Made by a program: the position numbers and the translations under genes
The notes under the pieces: generated by a model
What the model was told of the DNA's origin: nothing
Database searches by the model: none
Seen by the model: the letters and a program-made list of their open reading frames with translations, nothing else
DNA from: Ciona savignyi
Taxonomy: Eukaryota > Chordata > Ascidiacea > Phlebobranchia > Cionidae
DNA length: 64,000 bases
Reading direction: 5' to 3'
Assembly (NCBI GenBank): GCA_000149265.1
Contig: CH002606.1
Location: 59,788 to 123,787, forward strand
Shown: in pieces, positions 36,110 through 48,100 of the stretch
Position numbering within the stretch: the first letter of the stretch is position 1
Layout: every line of letters begins with the position of its first letter

Positions 36110-36650
36110 CACTTGAAGCCACACTTCGATTGGCAGGGGCGTGAATAATTCATGGCCGTTTGATCTCGGGAATTCCACACGGTATGATGTGTTCGGTATG
36201 GGAAAAGCCCCTTTGCCTTTCCCAAATTAAGTTCTAATTGAGATATTTCAATTCGGGTTATTTCCCTCCGTTAATTGTCAACGTCACAAGTATTTCTGTG
36301 CACTGTAACTTGTATGCAAAATGATAGAGAATCATGTGCGCGGTAACCTCATACCAAGTGAGATCATAATTCTGCTCTAAAAAAGTACATCCTGCACTGG
36401 AAAGTTAATGAAATACGAAGCTTCCAAAAAGTTGGAATGCGCCCAACCACCCAACACTTTATTAAATACGTCACTATTTTCCACGCCAAGTTACAACCGA
36501 TTCCCTGCGGCATTTCATGCGCTCTTTGGTTGCGGTTTTCAAGATTCGCGCGTTTTGCCTGTAAGACCGCGCTGGGTACGATTCAACTTGATGTACTTGC
36601 TCTAAAATGTCGGTGTGTCCATTCATCGTTTTTTAAAAGGGTTGACTGTG
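36110..36650. other. Unique spacer, no gene seen
   Basis: Mixed composition. Open frames at 36408-36605 and 36437-36655 overlap each other in different frames and show no motif. Confidence 0.35.
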
Positions 36651-36652
36651 GC

Positions 36653-36773
36653 TAGTTGTTACAGGATCACGTTGTTACAAGAGTAAAATGGTTTATGTTA
36701 ATTATTTACAGCTTAATTAGTGGACATTATAGGCATAATTTGCCCTGTAACAACTAACCCCTGTAATAACTAG
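36653..36773. mobile_element. Small palindromic MITE (GTTGTTACAG ends), copy 2
   Basis: TAGTTGTTACAGG at the left and CCTGTAACAACTA at the right are inverted. GGCATAATTTGCCCTGTAAC and CCCTGTAATAACTA match the copy at 15453-15542. Confidence 0.6.
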
Positions 36774-36899
36774 TTCCGCTCAATCCGACCTACGCGAAAT
36801 GTCCACCTTCGTTTACAAATGCAGAACCAGCTCAATTGTGGCATAAAATGACTTTACCACTTCAAAACGTAGAACCGTGCGATATGTTCTATTCCGACT

Positions 36900-37260
36900 T
36901 TATTTAAACCCATTAGAACCCATTGAAACGAACAAGAATTAAAGTCCTCGCACAAAACCCACACACACTGTTATAGCTTCGGTAATCCGGCTCTGGTGGG
37001 CGTTAAAGGCCTGTGGATGCAATTGCATACGTAGGATATTCACCACAATTCTGGTCTTGGTTGGTAAGTGCGACTTATGTCAACCGAACAGCTGCAGAAT
37101 CGAAACTGGTCGCTAGCGATGTTGTTGTATCCTTGGGGAAGCCACTTAACGGACATTGCCTAAACCCAGTGGAAAGTTGTACTAAAACTGCAAGGATCTT
37201 CTAATCATACACAACACACTACAATAGCTCCGTTAACTCGACGGTGGTCATGAATTTATT
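36900..37260 (+). repeat. Two degenerate SINE pieces
   Basis: First piece: ACACTGTTATAGCTTCGGTA with GGTGGGCG. Second piece (from about 37060): GGTCGCTAGC, GGACATTGCCTAAACCCAGT, ACACTACAATAGCTCCGTTA. It lies just upstream of the exon at 37344. Confidence 0.5.
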
Positions 37261-37343
37261 ATACCAAGGATATAGGATCAATATCCTTATATTATAATTT
37301 GTTAACATGTTATTGAACTAAAGTTTCGTTTGTTAATCCACAG

Positions 37344-38463
37344 GAAAGGAAACGTTCTCAGCTTTAAGAATCCTGTTAAAGACAACGACCAACACCAAGC
37401 GCAGAATTGCGAAGACATGGTAAAATCCCCTAAAACGAGAACTAGTCCCGATTATTTTGAAGTACCACCGTCAACTACCTCAGCCCAAGTATCAGAGTCA
37501 GATGTTACCACAATCACATCTCAGCCTAATGCGACTTTGCCAAGCAACTTGGCGACTTTATCTTCATCGGAATTTGCACAGATATTAAAAAGTTTCAATA
37601 TTCGATTGAGAACGGACGAGTCTGGCTTAGCCGCGCTTAAAACTAGTCGGAAAAAGTTCGCCGCCAGTGGGCAGTCTCGAGGCGCAAATTACCCAGCCGC
37701 TGAGAGCGATAAAAATAGCGCCTTGGTTTTAAAGTCGATTCCTGGAGCCACTAAATGGCGTGGATTAAAATGGCACCACACCAACTTTAATCCGACACCC
37801 AAGCCAAAAGAGTCTAATACCCACAAACGTAAGAAAATGAAGCGGTCGACAGAAGCTACAAAAACCAGCCCGACCCGAGAACCCCCGTTTCCCGGCTACG
37901 CGGCACCACTTTCGCAGGCGTGGAGAGACTTGGCGAGCCGAGATCGCGCCGCCGAAGAGACCGTTCGCTCGGTGCATTCCGAAAACGAGAAGTTACTTCT
38001 AAACGACGGTGACGCGAAACGCGATCCGTTTCTATCGCAATTCCCATCTGAAGACGCGGAACCAATCGCGTGTACTTCACGTTTAGAACCCTGCCAATCG
38101 GAAAACGAGGTCACTTCCGGAAGTAAAAACGCGAGTGACGAAACATTACTTGCCGGGGGATGTCCCGACGCGTCACAAAGCGTTGTGCATGATGCAGATA
38201 GGCAGGTGGGGTCGTGTGCAGATCGAAATTCGATCGTTTGTCAAGACACGCACCTCATGCACGCGCGCAGTCCATGCACCATCGACGCTCGATTCATCAC
38301 TTGCCACCGAAAGTCTTCTGTTTTAGATTATGACGTCACAATGAACGGGAGTTGGGACGTGGAAGGAAGTACGGCGGAAGTTGGTAAGATTTCTATTGTA
38401 GTTTCTGTTTACGGGCAACCCATCGGAAATACGCGTGCAATTAATACTGATCATCAGAATTAG
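37344..38463 (+). CDS. Unrecognised long coding exon, Ser/Thr-rich basic protein
   Basis: An open frame of about 370 codons in AT-rich DNA, entered by an acceptor (TTGTTAATCCACAG) in phase 2, so it is not the first exon; the first ATG in frame is at 37417. It either ends at the TAG at 38461 or splices out at GTT G|GTAAGA (38383). The product is hydrophilic and looks disordered: a Ser/Thr-rich start, a short predicted helix (EFAQILKSFNIRLRTDESG), a central basic stretch around KWRGLKWHHTNF and HKRKKMKRS that could be a nuclear signal, then an acidic Ser-rich end. No catalytic motif, signal peptide or membrane segment. I do not recognise a family. Higher GC than its surroundings supports coding. 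It does not join the ETS gene start in frame. Confidence 0.55.
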
Positions 38464-40915
38464 GTCCAGCGGGTTATATTTTGCTCAACTCTCGATCCTA
38501 ATAACCTTGCATCAACCCGTTGTCGTTTAAAGCATTTGGTACTGAAACGACCGTGCTTATATCGGAATGCCTACAGCGAAAGGAAAAATTGCCTGAATTG
38601 TTGTAATTAGTGTTGGGTAAAAAAACTGTAAAAGCATTGCATCGCCAGGAATGCCATGCACAAATCGGTTAACTGATCATGGGTACTTGGGTTGATATTA
38701 ACAGATAATTAAACGATTCCTTATCGGTATATCACAGAGTGTTTATGCGTCTTTTCTGTTTCTTATAATATTTCTATTAGTCAGAAACGTCACTGAGACG
38801 TCAGAATGTTTTGTGAATCAGCATTTTTCATTTGCGTCACCGGACCCATATATTTTGTTAAGCTTTGCAGCGTATATGGTGGTACGGCAACAATGGCTTA
38901 AATGCTGCTAGCAAATATGCAGGGATTTTATCCCCGATCCAACGAGTCTAAAAAGCAAATTTCAGCGAAAACTAGCTCCAACGGCGCGTGCGCTCGCATG
39001 ACGATTGTTTCTATTGTTGTTCATTGCACGTCCATATTTTGGCTGAAATCCAACTTTCACTTTCAGTTAATGACAACATTTTTCGCAGGACCTCCGTCGT
39101 TAAACCGATATTTTTAAATTTCTGTATTTTTTTACAAAAATATAGTTTTTTCTTTGTGGTCAACATTTTGTTAAGGTAGATCGGATGGTGTTATTATAAG
39201 AGCCGCGTCATGTCACGATTATCCGACAGGTCATACGCAGTGTAGAAGCAACTTCGCTGACATACCAGAACATTAGCTTGAATTATTGCGAAAACTGGTT
39301 TTGGACATAACCGTTTCAACAGTTTTTTATTGTTGGGGTTAAAATATTGGCGGCTATCACGTTTCTAATACCCTGGGATTTTATTTAACGTACCTTTGTT
39401 GTGGTTTCGCACGTAATTTTCGCACGTTATCTCGTGTAATTAATCGCTCAGTGACGGCTCGAAAATTAGTAACCACTATTAGGTGCTGTCGTTTCGGTGA
39501 TTGACGTTCTTTATTATTGTTTAAAGGTTCGGGAATTTCCGTAGCCCCGATACTTAGATGATGCACCAGCCATCCTGGAAAGAACGCACGTGCATTTTCC
39601 CTCCGTCGTATCATATTGTGAAACCATTGCGCCAACAAGAATGATGGACCATTGTCGGTCGACAGGCTCGGATTTAGGCCCTTTTGATAGATAGCTGGTG
39701 TCGTGTTACTGCTTAGTTCTATATACCTCCATATACTCGATTATGTTAAGCAGAGAAAGTAAAACATATTAACAGTATAAATACGCGGCTAGTTGGGTTT
39801 TCTGGTTAACTGTTTGGGTATTTATCTAAAGTCGTATTTTTAAGTGTCAATCAATCGAGTTGCCGAAATTGGTTCGGTGACAGTATTCCAGACGCGTAAT
39901 AATCGCGATTGTGAGATCATATGACGCTAGCGCAAACTGCGAGGAACCGCGGCGGCGTATGACAGGTTGCGCATGCGCACTAGAATCAGAGTGGTCCTAC
40001 ATATATATGAGTCAACATCTGATCTCTCCCAGCCTTCTTTATACCTTGGATCAGCCGACCACATTGCCACTTTCACGTAGTCATGAGGAGCAAGCCCATG
40101 TTATTGTTCCTATGTTTCAAACAGGATGTAGGACAATAGCGAGCTCTTGTTTGGACGGAAGGATAGATAATGCGCGCTCTGCATTTTTAACCATCAGCGA
40201 ACAATAAACACAAGTTGCAGCTTTAAGTTTATGCAATGAGGCCGATGGTAGGGTGAACACCGTTTTCCGCAGAATTCGTCAAACTTTCTTGATTTTATCA
40301 TTAATTTTGATTTTATCGATGATTTTGTTCGTAATTTTGACATTTGCGCAAAGTCGAGTGCAGAAGCGGTCGGTTTATTGTTGTTAACGGATGTCGGTAT
40401 TAGTGTGGGATGGATTGGTAGGCGTCGGTTGCGCATTGTACTGCGGCTAGCTAGTCCGGTGTCTACTGTGATGGCGCAGTGTGCAGATATTGCAAGACGT
40501 GTTTCTCGCAAACTAACTTTTCTGTTTCGTTTTCGAATGAAAAAGATAAAAAATAAGCGAGTACTAAAATAGTTTTGATCAAGAATTGTTTTTCAAGGAA
40601 TGTTGGTTATTAATTTGGAGAGCAGAGAAAACTCTAGTAACGAATGCTTGGTATATAATTTTACTTACCGGCCGGTATAATGTTAGATAGATTTCAAGAA
40701 TCTTATACCAAATCACTTTTGCAGAAAGTAGGGTGGAAAGTGCAATAAAAGACCCGGAAAATACTCAAAAGGTACGTGGAAACTAGCAACAAATTTAATG
40801 TTGGTTATATTTAGTTGGAAACGCTTTAAATTCCATTGTCGATTGGTGTGGATTTGTCTTGTGTGGCGGATCAAGATTGCCGGTCGAGTTAGGGAAGATT
40901 ATAGTTACACATTAC
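38464..40915. other. Spacer before the ETS gene, mostly unique sequence
   Basis: Little repeat content. It contains an NRF1-type palindrome (39968-39979) in a locally GC-rich patch. Open frames at 39911-40207, 40194-40511 and 39381-39638 have no recognisable motif. A promoter or 5' untranslated exon of the ETS gene is the most likely content, by inference only. Confidence 0.4.
39968..39979. promoter_or_regulatory. NRF1-type palindromic site
   Basis: TGCGCATGCGCA is the full consensus palindrome bound by NRF1, a feature of TATA-less promoters. Several CpGs lie nearby (GCGGCGTATG, GAACCGCGG). It is about 2.1 kb upstream of the ETS start codon and 1.5 kb after the unrecognised exon. Confidence 0.4.
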
Positions 40916-40919
40916 AGTA

Positions 40920-41030
40920 CGGTCGTGTGGCCTAATGGTTAACGCGACCGATACATATACCAACTATATAAAAAAAAAACAGTGTAGGGTCGAGCCCATC
41001 ATAAGTTCGAAACTTAATCCGGTTAAAAAA
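40920..41030 (+). repeat. tRNA-like repeat family 2, best copy
   Basis: GTGTGGCCTAATGGTTAACG (A-box-like), CGACCGATACATATACCAAC, then GAGCCCATCATAAGTTCGAA (B-box) and an A-rich end. The spacing between boxes is too long for an ordinary tRNA. Confidence 0.6.
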
Positions 41031-41084
41031 GTAAAAAAATAGTTACGCAATACAACTCTACCGCCAGTTTGAAGTGTCTTTCCT

Positions 41085-41345
41085 CAGCCGAAACCTAGTG
41101 GGATCAAAACCAGCCGATAGCTATTCAGTTGTATTTTTGGGCAAGGCACTAAGCGATCATTGCCTAAACCCAGTGGATTAATGGGTTTTACAAAAACTGA
41201 CGGAACGTCTCGATCATGCACAACACACTGTACTTCGGTAACCCGACAGTGTGCGCTAGGTAATCTGACGATTACTCCTATACTAACGGCCCTTGCGTTT
41301 TCCCATTTATAGGGGTTAAGCATAAATATGCAATACATTTTTAAT
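41085..41345 (+). repeat. Degenerate SINE
   Basis: Contains TTGGGCAAGGCACTAAGCG, TTGCCTAAACCCAGTGG, CCCGACAGTGTGCGCTAGGT and GGGGTTAAGCATAAATATGC. Confidence 0.6.
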
Positions 41346-41526
41346 TTGATATAAGTTGAGTCGTACCAACCAAACATTATGCTGGACGATTCAATATCCC
41401 CTTGTTCGTCGCAATGCGTTTTCGGATGTACGCCTCCGCTCGCACGAACAGCTGTTCACCTGCAAACGCCTTACGCATCACATGCAGCCATTTCACGACT
41501 GGCTTGCAGAACGAAAGAATGTGATA

Positions 41527-41765
41527 TATATAGGATGTGCTATTCATGTTTATCCCCGTGAGTGGGAAACCAAGGGTTAACACACGGGATCGTCAGATCA
41601 CCTCGCACCTACCGTCGGGTTACCGGATCTATTGCAGTGTTTTGTATATGGTTCACACGTTCCTTCAATTTAGTAGAACCCATCAATCCACTGGGTGTAG
41701 GCACTGTTCGTTAAGTGCCTTGCCGACGGACACAACCGACAAGCTGGCGACCAGTTTTGAATAGA
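41527..41765 (-). repeat. SINE copy (head truncated)
   Basis: Contains TATTCATGTTTATCCCCGTG, GATCACCTCGCACCTACCGT, CCCATCAATCCACTGG and GCGACCAGTTTTGAA. The head beyond the B-box region is missing. Confidence 0.75.
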
Positions 41766-42109
41766 CGGTTTATCACACAACACTGCATGTGATATCACAA
41801 TTGTCCATATCAACTTCGAGATCGTATTTAAAAAGTTGCCAAAACGCAGATTTTTAGATATGCTATTGTCTTTAAATCAATAATGTGATTAAATTTTTAA
41901 AGGGGATTCGTTTTTAAATTCATATTATAATTTAGTTTCGCTCAACAACATTATTAATTATTATTTAAATAGAATCTGTGTATCACCAAGTCACCCATAA
42001 ACCAAGGTTTGCAGGTTCAAGTTATTCAAATCAGTCATTGGTAATTGTTTAAACTAGTTTTCAGCAACTTCAGTAACCTTGATTTTCCGTACAGACAGCA
42101 AACTACAAA

Positions 42110-45100
42110 ATGGCGGACTTCATCGGTACCCAGTACAGTCATCGTGTCAGTTATGTTCCCAACCCATCAACGTGTGCTGAAACTCCGGAGATGGGCACGT
42201 ATCGAATTTTCGAAGGTGGCTATCTCTTTTTAATCAACGGCGTAATAATTCGAGGAAATGAACCGGTTTCCACTAGATCCAGTTGCGATTTAGCTCATCT
42301 TCTCAGGTTGCAGAGAAAAACAAAAATAAACCGATTCAAACGTGCAATGCGTTGCATGCCGGTTTATTAATTATCTCGCCCACTTTCCGATGGTCAATCT
42401 AAAATTATAGGCAAACGCGGTCTCACAGGACAACAATGTTTTCTTTTTCTGTTTTGTCAGCAACCGTGTCAATAAGTTACAATCACACACTAACTGTGTT
42501 GTTCCACACGCATTCCAGATTTGTTCGGAGAAAATTCGAGATTCCTCGACGCGGTTGACGTCACAACGGAGATGATGTTGAACAATACACTGTCGTTCTT
42601 TGAGACCGACAACAGTGTTCCGTGCCCGACCACTGACCTCGAATCCCCGCCTGCATACAAACCGACGCCGGAAGCCGAGACCTTCTTGGGTCCCAACGAG
42701 ATCAACTGCTCCGCGGACCCCAACCTTTACCCCACGCCCCACATTTTGTACCAAGACACCTACAACCTTACCCCGCCTCCGGAAGTCGACGAATTTCTTC
42801 GAACGCCGGAGCGCGCGACAAGCAGTTACGTCACACCCGGTTGCCAGGCGCCGTTCTCGGACACGGAGAGCGGAATTCACAGTCCGATATCGACACCGAT
42901 GAAGTACCAGCAGCCACAGACGTTCGAGCCGGACCCGCACTGGAGGACGTACAGCTGCCATAGCGATGCGCAGTCCAGTGGAATCGGGAGTCCAGTCAAC
43001 ATCGACCACGAAGTAAGTTGTTAAATTCGATCTCGAAATATACCATGATTGCTGTGAATTGGGAATCATGCAAGAGGGTGTTACCACACCGGTAATTATT
43101 AGATCACCTCGCGCCCATCGCGAGGGTCTGAATCAAAGTGGGTCAAGTTTTCAATTTCGATCTCGAAATGCAATGTTTATCCTTGTGAATGGAGAATAAT
43201 GCAAAATGTGTTACCACACGGGGAATTATTCACCTCGCGCCCACCGGCCGAGCTATTGCAGTGTGTTGTATATGATAGGGACGTTCATTCAATTTACTTT
43301 TTTCCATAATATCCCAGCTGACCGAAATTATTTTGCTCAGATGTTCTTCAATTCACCCACTCCAAGTTATTCAAGCTCGCATTCAGTAGACACAGGTACG
43401 TCAGAAGGTTATTTTCACGTTGATTCACTTCATTCTCACGTTGATTCACGGGTTCCTCTAAATACTACAGTATCGCTTGGAGAGCTTAGATTGCTATAGA
43501 AAGTAATTCTAAATGTCCCAAACACTATAATCTCAACCCCAGAACTAACTTTAACCCCAACCCTAACATTAATATCATAATCTTTATTTTAGTGAGAGAA
43601 GTTTTCTCAAGGCTTTTAGAATTACGAAGTATTATAGTAAGCGCTCTAAGCGATCCAAGCGATCCTAGTATTTAGAGATACCGTTAATTCACTGCGTAAA
43701 CTCGTGTTTTACCTTCAGACCCGGAATCCCACTATTTGAACCTCGACGAGCAGCCTTCATGCATCCCTGCTGAGAGTCCGTTCCGTCAAACTCCAACTTA
43801 CAGCCCGGACCAAGTGACACAGACCACCGATTCCTGCCAATACTCCGAAAATTTCGGGTGCGCGGACGGCGGCCATCTTGTTTTGAATACCCTTCAACCG
43901 AGCAAGCAAGGATCATGGGCGGCAGATGCGGATGGGCAACTGATGCAGGGCGGTAACATCGTCTTCCGGACCTCGCACAAAATAAAGAAAGAAGTCAGCG
44001 CGGAGCGAAAACGGAAATCAACTCCGGAAGTTGCCGACGAAAGACTGGTGAAAGCGAAACGAATATCAGGTTCGTTGTTGTGCCGAAAACAAATATATTT
44101 TTAAGTTATTTTTTTTACATATTTTTAAATCATATAGGGTATTTTAGGAATATTTTAAGCTCTGTGAATGTTTATAGTTGTGTTTTGTAAAAGGATGGAT
44201 AATATTTGTTTAGTTTATGTTTGTTTTCTAGGATATTTTAAGCCGTAAATTTTCATAGTTGTGTTTTGTAAAATGATCAATAATATTTGTTTAGTTTATT
44301 TTTTTTACAGTGATAATATGCTATATAGGACTAAGCAAAATTAGGAAACAGAAAAAATACGGCAAAACGACAGTCGTTAAAATAAGGGCACACTAAAAGA
44401 AAGAAAAAAAAAGTAGTTAAGGAGAAAATGCACTTTAAAACAGTGCCCCGCAACATTTTTTTTCAACAGAGGCATTTAGAAACTTACTAAATTAGATGGC
44501 AGGTTGCAGTTAAAATTGTAGAATGAGATGTCTTTTGACGATCTATATAAATTTGATATTCTACTAGCGAAGTGTCTTATAGCCGTAATACTCAAATGTG
44601 CAAACACTAAAATCATTTTTATTTGGTAAAAACTGTGTTTAAAAAAATATTATTATTTTTCCGTGGCACATCTAGCATAGTCAAACCGCACAATAGTGCC
44701 CCGCCACACTGGTTTCTAAACACTGCTCCAAAATAAAGATTAGATTTGTGTTCGGGACAGTGTTAGAATTGGTTTTATTATCAAATAATTTGCATAAAGT
44801 ATGTGTAGTTAGGCGTGGTCGCCAAACCTTCTTAGTGCTGTGTCATCTTTAAGGGCACAGGCACCAAAAAACGTGTCAAGACACCGTGTCTGTTTTTGAG
44901 ACATTTTCGCAGCTAGATTCACTGTTAGTTTATTTTTTTAGTTTATTTTCGTGTTTTTTTCTTGTTTCTTCGAACAGAGTGCACTATCACGAATTTAGTG
45001 TTCCACTTGGCACCTGTCTGTAACGCGGGGACACAGGGCTACTACCGCACACAAGTTTTTAATTAAAAGTAGCAAATGGTGTGAGTCACTACACGTCATG

Positions 45101-48100
45101 TTAAGGTTGCACTGACCATCTTTCAAATGTAGCATTTACGCATCGGTGATATGAATGTGTTATTTTCCCGGTCCAAGTTTCAAACCTGTGATGGGCACCA
45201 CTAGTCCATTTAAACTTAAGCAGGACATGAATATTGTTCTTTCGCTTAGGTTTGGCGGTTGCGTCCGCTATATTTATTAAATTATATCATTCCTGTGTCG
45301 TTATTTTATTCGTTTTCCATTTTTAAATACTGGGGGGGATGAATAAACTAAACTAATTGAACGTGATAACTCAGTCATTAGGTCGATTCGGCCGATTCCT
45401 TATACATTAAACGGATGTTATGACGAGCCCATCACGAGTCGGAAACTTATTCTGTAAAAAATGATGCAATTTTTCTGTTGCGATTGATTTGTAAACGCTA
45501 CCGATTCATAGACCGATTTGTTTGCAAATATATATATATACGGACCAATAAATGACGAATTCAACATGGATAGAAACTTAGCCGGTAAAAATAAATTTTC
45601 CCCACAATGTGGATATGTAGCAGTTAACACCACGTATCGATAAATGCCTTAATGACTCTAAATATAAATTTATAGGACCTACCGTGTAGGCCAAATACGT
45701 AGGAATCACACTATTCACACTTATTAAACATAATGTAAATAAAGTAACATTATAAATCACCGGTTAACTTTTGATCTTAAGATGACTCTATAAGCGGTTA
45801 TTCTCAGCTTGGTGATTGAACCGCCTGTGACAAATGAGAGCGAAGCTTATTTACATATTAACTCATTCGGCATTTACCGGTTTGCAATTCTTTAGAATTG
45901 ATCCTTAACATACAATGTAACACCATGTCAGAGTAAATTGTCGTTTTTTTAAATAAGTTCATTTTTTACAACCCAACATTTAATTTTAAATTAAAGGGAA
46001 ATCGCAACATTATTCTTTAGCAGCTCCGGTGTAGACGCGGTGCCCTTTTAAACTCCGGGACTAAAAAAATTAAGCGCCTTGCCGTACAGTCCTGTTAACA
46101 GTAGTTTTACATTAGATACCAGACTTTGGATTATACCCCGCCCTCCCGCTGGCTGGTCGGTTGTGTCCTTGGACAAGGAACTTAGCGGATATCGTCTTAA
46201 CGCAGTGGATTATTGGGTTGTTTTAAAAGTGTAAGAATGTTTTAACCTTATACAACACAAGGCAGTAGCTGATATAACCCGACGGTGGGCGCATAGCAAT
46301 ATATTGATTGGCCTCTGTTATAATTGTTATAAATTTTCTGTGTGATAAATCCGACTAAAATATGGACATTCTACTGTAACCCGCCTTCTCTGCAGGAAAG
46401 AACATCCATCTGTGGGAATTCATCCGGGACATCCTCCTGAACCCGGAGTTCAACCAATCCCTGGTGAAATGGGAGGATCGGGAGCTCGGAGTGTTCCGCT
46501 TCATGCAGAGTGATGTGGTAGCATCCATGTGGGGGAAGAGGAAGAGAAACCCCAAGATGACATATGAGAAGCTCAGTCGGGCGATGAGGTAAGGGAGCCC
46601 TGATGTGCCCAGTGTGCCCCATGTGTCTGGCGTGCCCCATGTGCCTGGTGTGCCCTGATGTGCCCGACGTGCCCCATGTGCCCGGTGTGCCCGACGTGCC
46701 CCATGTGCCTGGTGTGCCTCATGTACCCGACGTGCCCGGTGTGCCGACGTGCCCGGTGTACCTCATGTATCTGGCGTGTGTAGGAAATTCCTCTTATATA
46801 CCCATCAATGGGAAAAAGCAAGCGTTCTCACACAGGCCATCGTCAGATCACCTCGCGCCCACTGTCAGGTTGCTGAAGCTATTGCAGAACGTTGTGCATG
46901 ATTTAGATGTTTCTGCGGTTTTTGGTCGACCTGTTCTTGAACGACCCAGACGTTGTTTCAGTTCCTGAGACAGACAGCCCTTGCAGTGACATTTTGACAC
47001 TGCACATAGCTGCACTAGTTCACCCTGTTTAACAATTTAATTTCCTGGTGAACAGAGTGTATGGAATATTTTATAAAAAATCGGCTGACTCATACAACGG
47101 CGCGAAACCAAATCGTGCCAGACAGCAACCGACTATATATATAGATTCTATACGAGGCAGGGCGCAATCTCTATCATTTGCAACACAACCGAAACTGCTG
47201 ACATTTCGTTGAGTAAGATGGGATATTACTGCATTTCTCCGTTAATGCGAAAACGGACTATTATCGTGGGTACCATATAATTAAGAATAAAAACGTCCCT
47301 GCTGTTTTATTTCCACTCATAAATCCACTGGGTTTAGACGAAGTCCACTAAACAACTTTTCGTAGTCATCGGATGAATTTCGATCCTGCAACCTTTCGCC
47401 TGCCTGCACACTCATAAGTTGTACCCTATTAAGCTATGATGCAAGACAAATTATGTTCCATCGTAGATATTATTACAACCGTGGGATATTGGAACGAGTG
47501 GACGGCAGAAGGCTGGTGTACAAATTTGGTCCCAACGCACATGGATGGAGGTTGTCCAACGATTCAACCGTCACCGCCGACACCGACAATCACGAAACAA
47601 CGATTCAAACGGGTGAGTGGCCACCGGAAACTATATTTTCAGCATTTGACTTATACCCTCGTGTTTCAAACTCTAGATCTCATGGTATTGAACTAAACAA
47701 AATGTGTCCACCACTTGTGCACTTTTCATCGAAATTTCTCTCTAGAAACCACTACAATAAACACACACAAACTTATTAAATACATACACGCCTAAAAGCA
47801 CTTTTTAGTGTGTGTGGTCATTGTCAAACATAGAAAATTTTATGTCACAAATGAAAACTGCCCTGGAGTTTGAAGTTAATTTTTAAAAGTATTATTAATA
47901 GGAGATGTTTCATCGTGTTATTTAATTTGTTATAAATAGATACTGCACCTGACTCACCAATGGACCTCAGTGATCCGATATCAGTAGTCATCTCGGCTGA
48001 GAATCAATCCACAGTCGAGCCAACAGCAATCGCGCACGTCGAACCACTCGATACACCCAACACCATACTGCCTGTCGTTTCCGAATTCACCAACATCGTG

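Noticed and set aside
42371-43087. 238-codon open frame on the minus strand
   Set aside because: It lies opposite the large ETS exon, whose sense frame has correct splice phases. The reverse frame is Arg/Val-rich, typical of an antisense shadow.
46371-46821. Gly/His-rich minus-strand frames and the Cys/Pro-rich plus-strand frame over the minisatellite
   Set aside because: They are products of the 12-bp repeat and of the reverse of the ETS exon, not genes.
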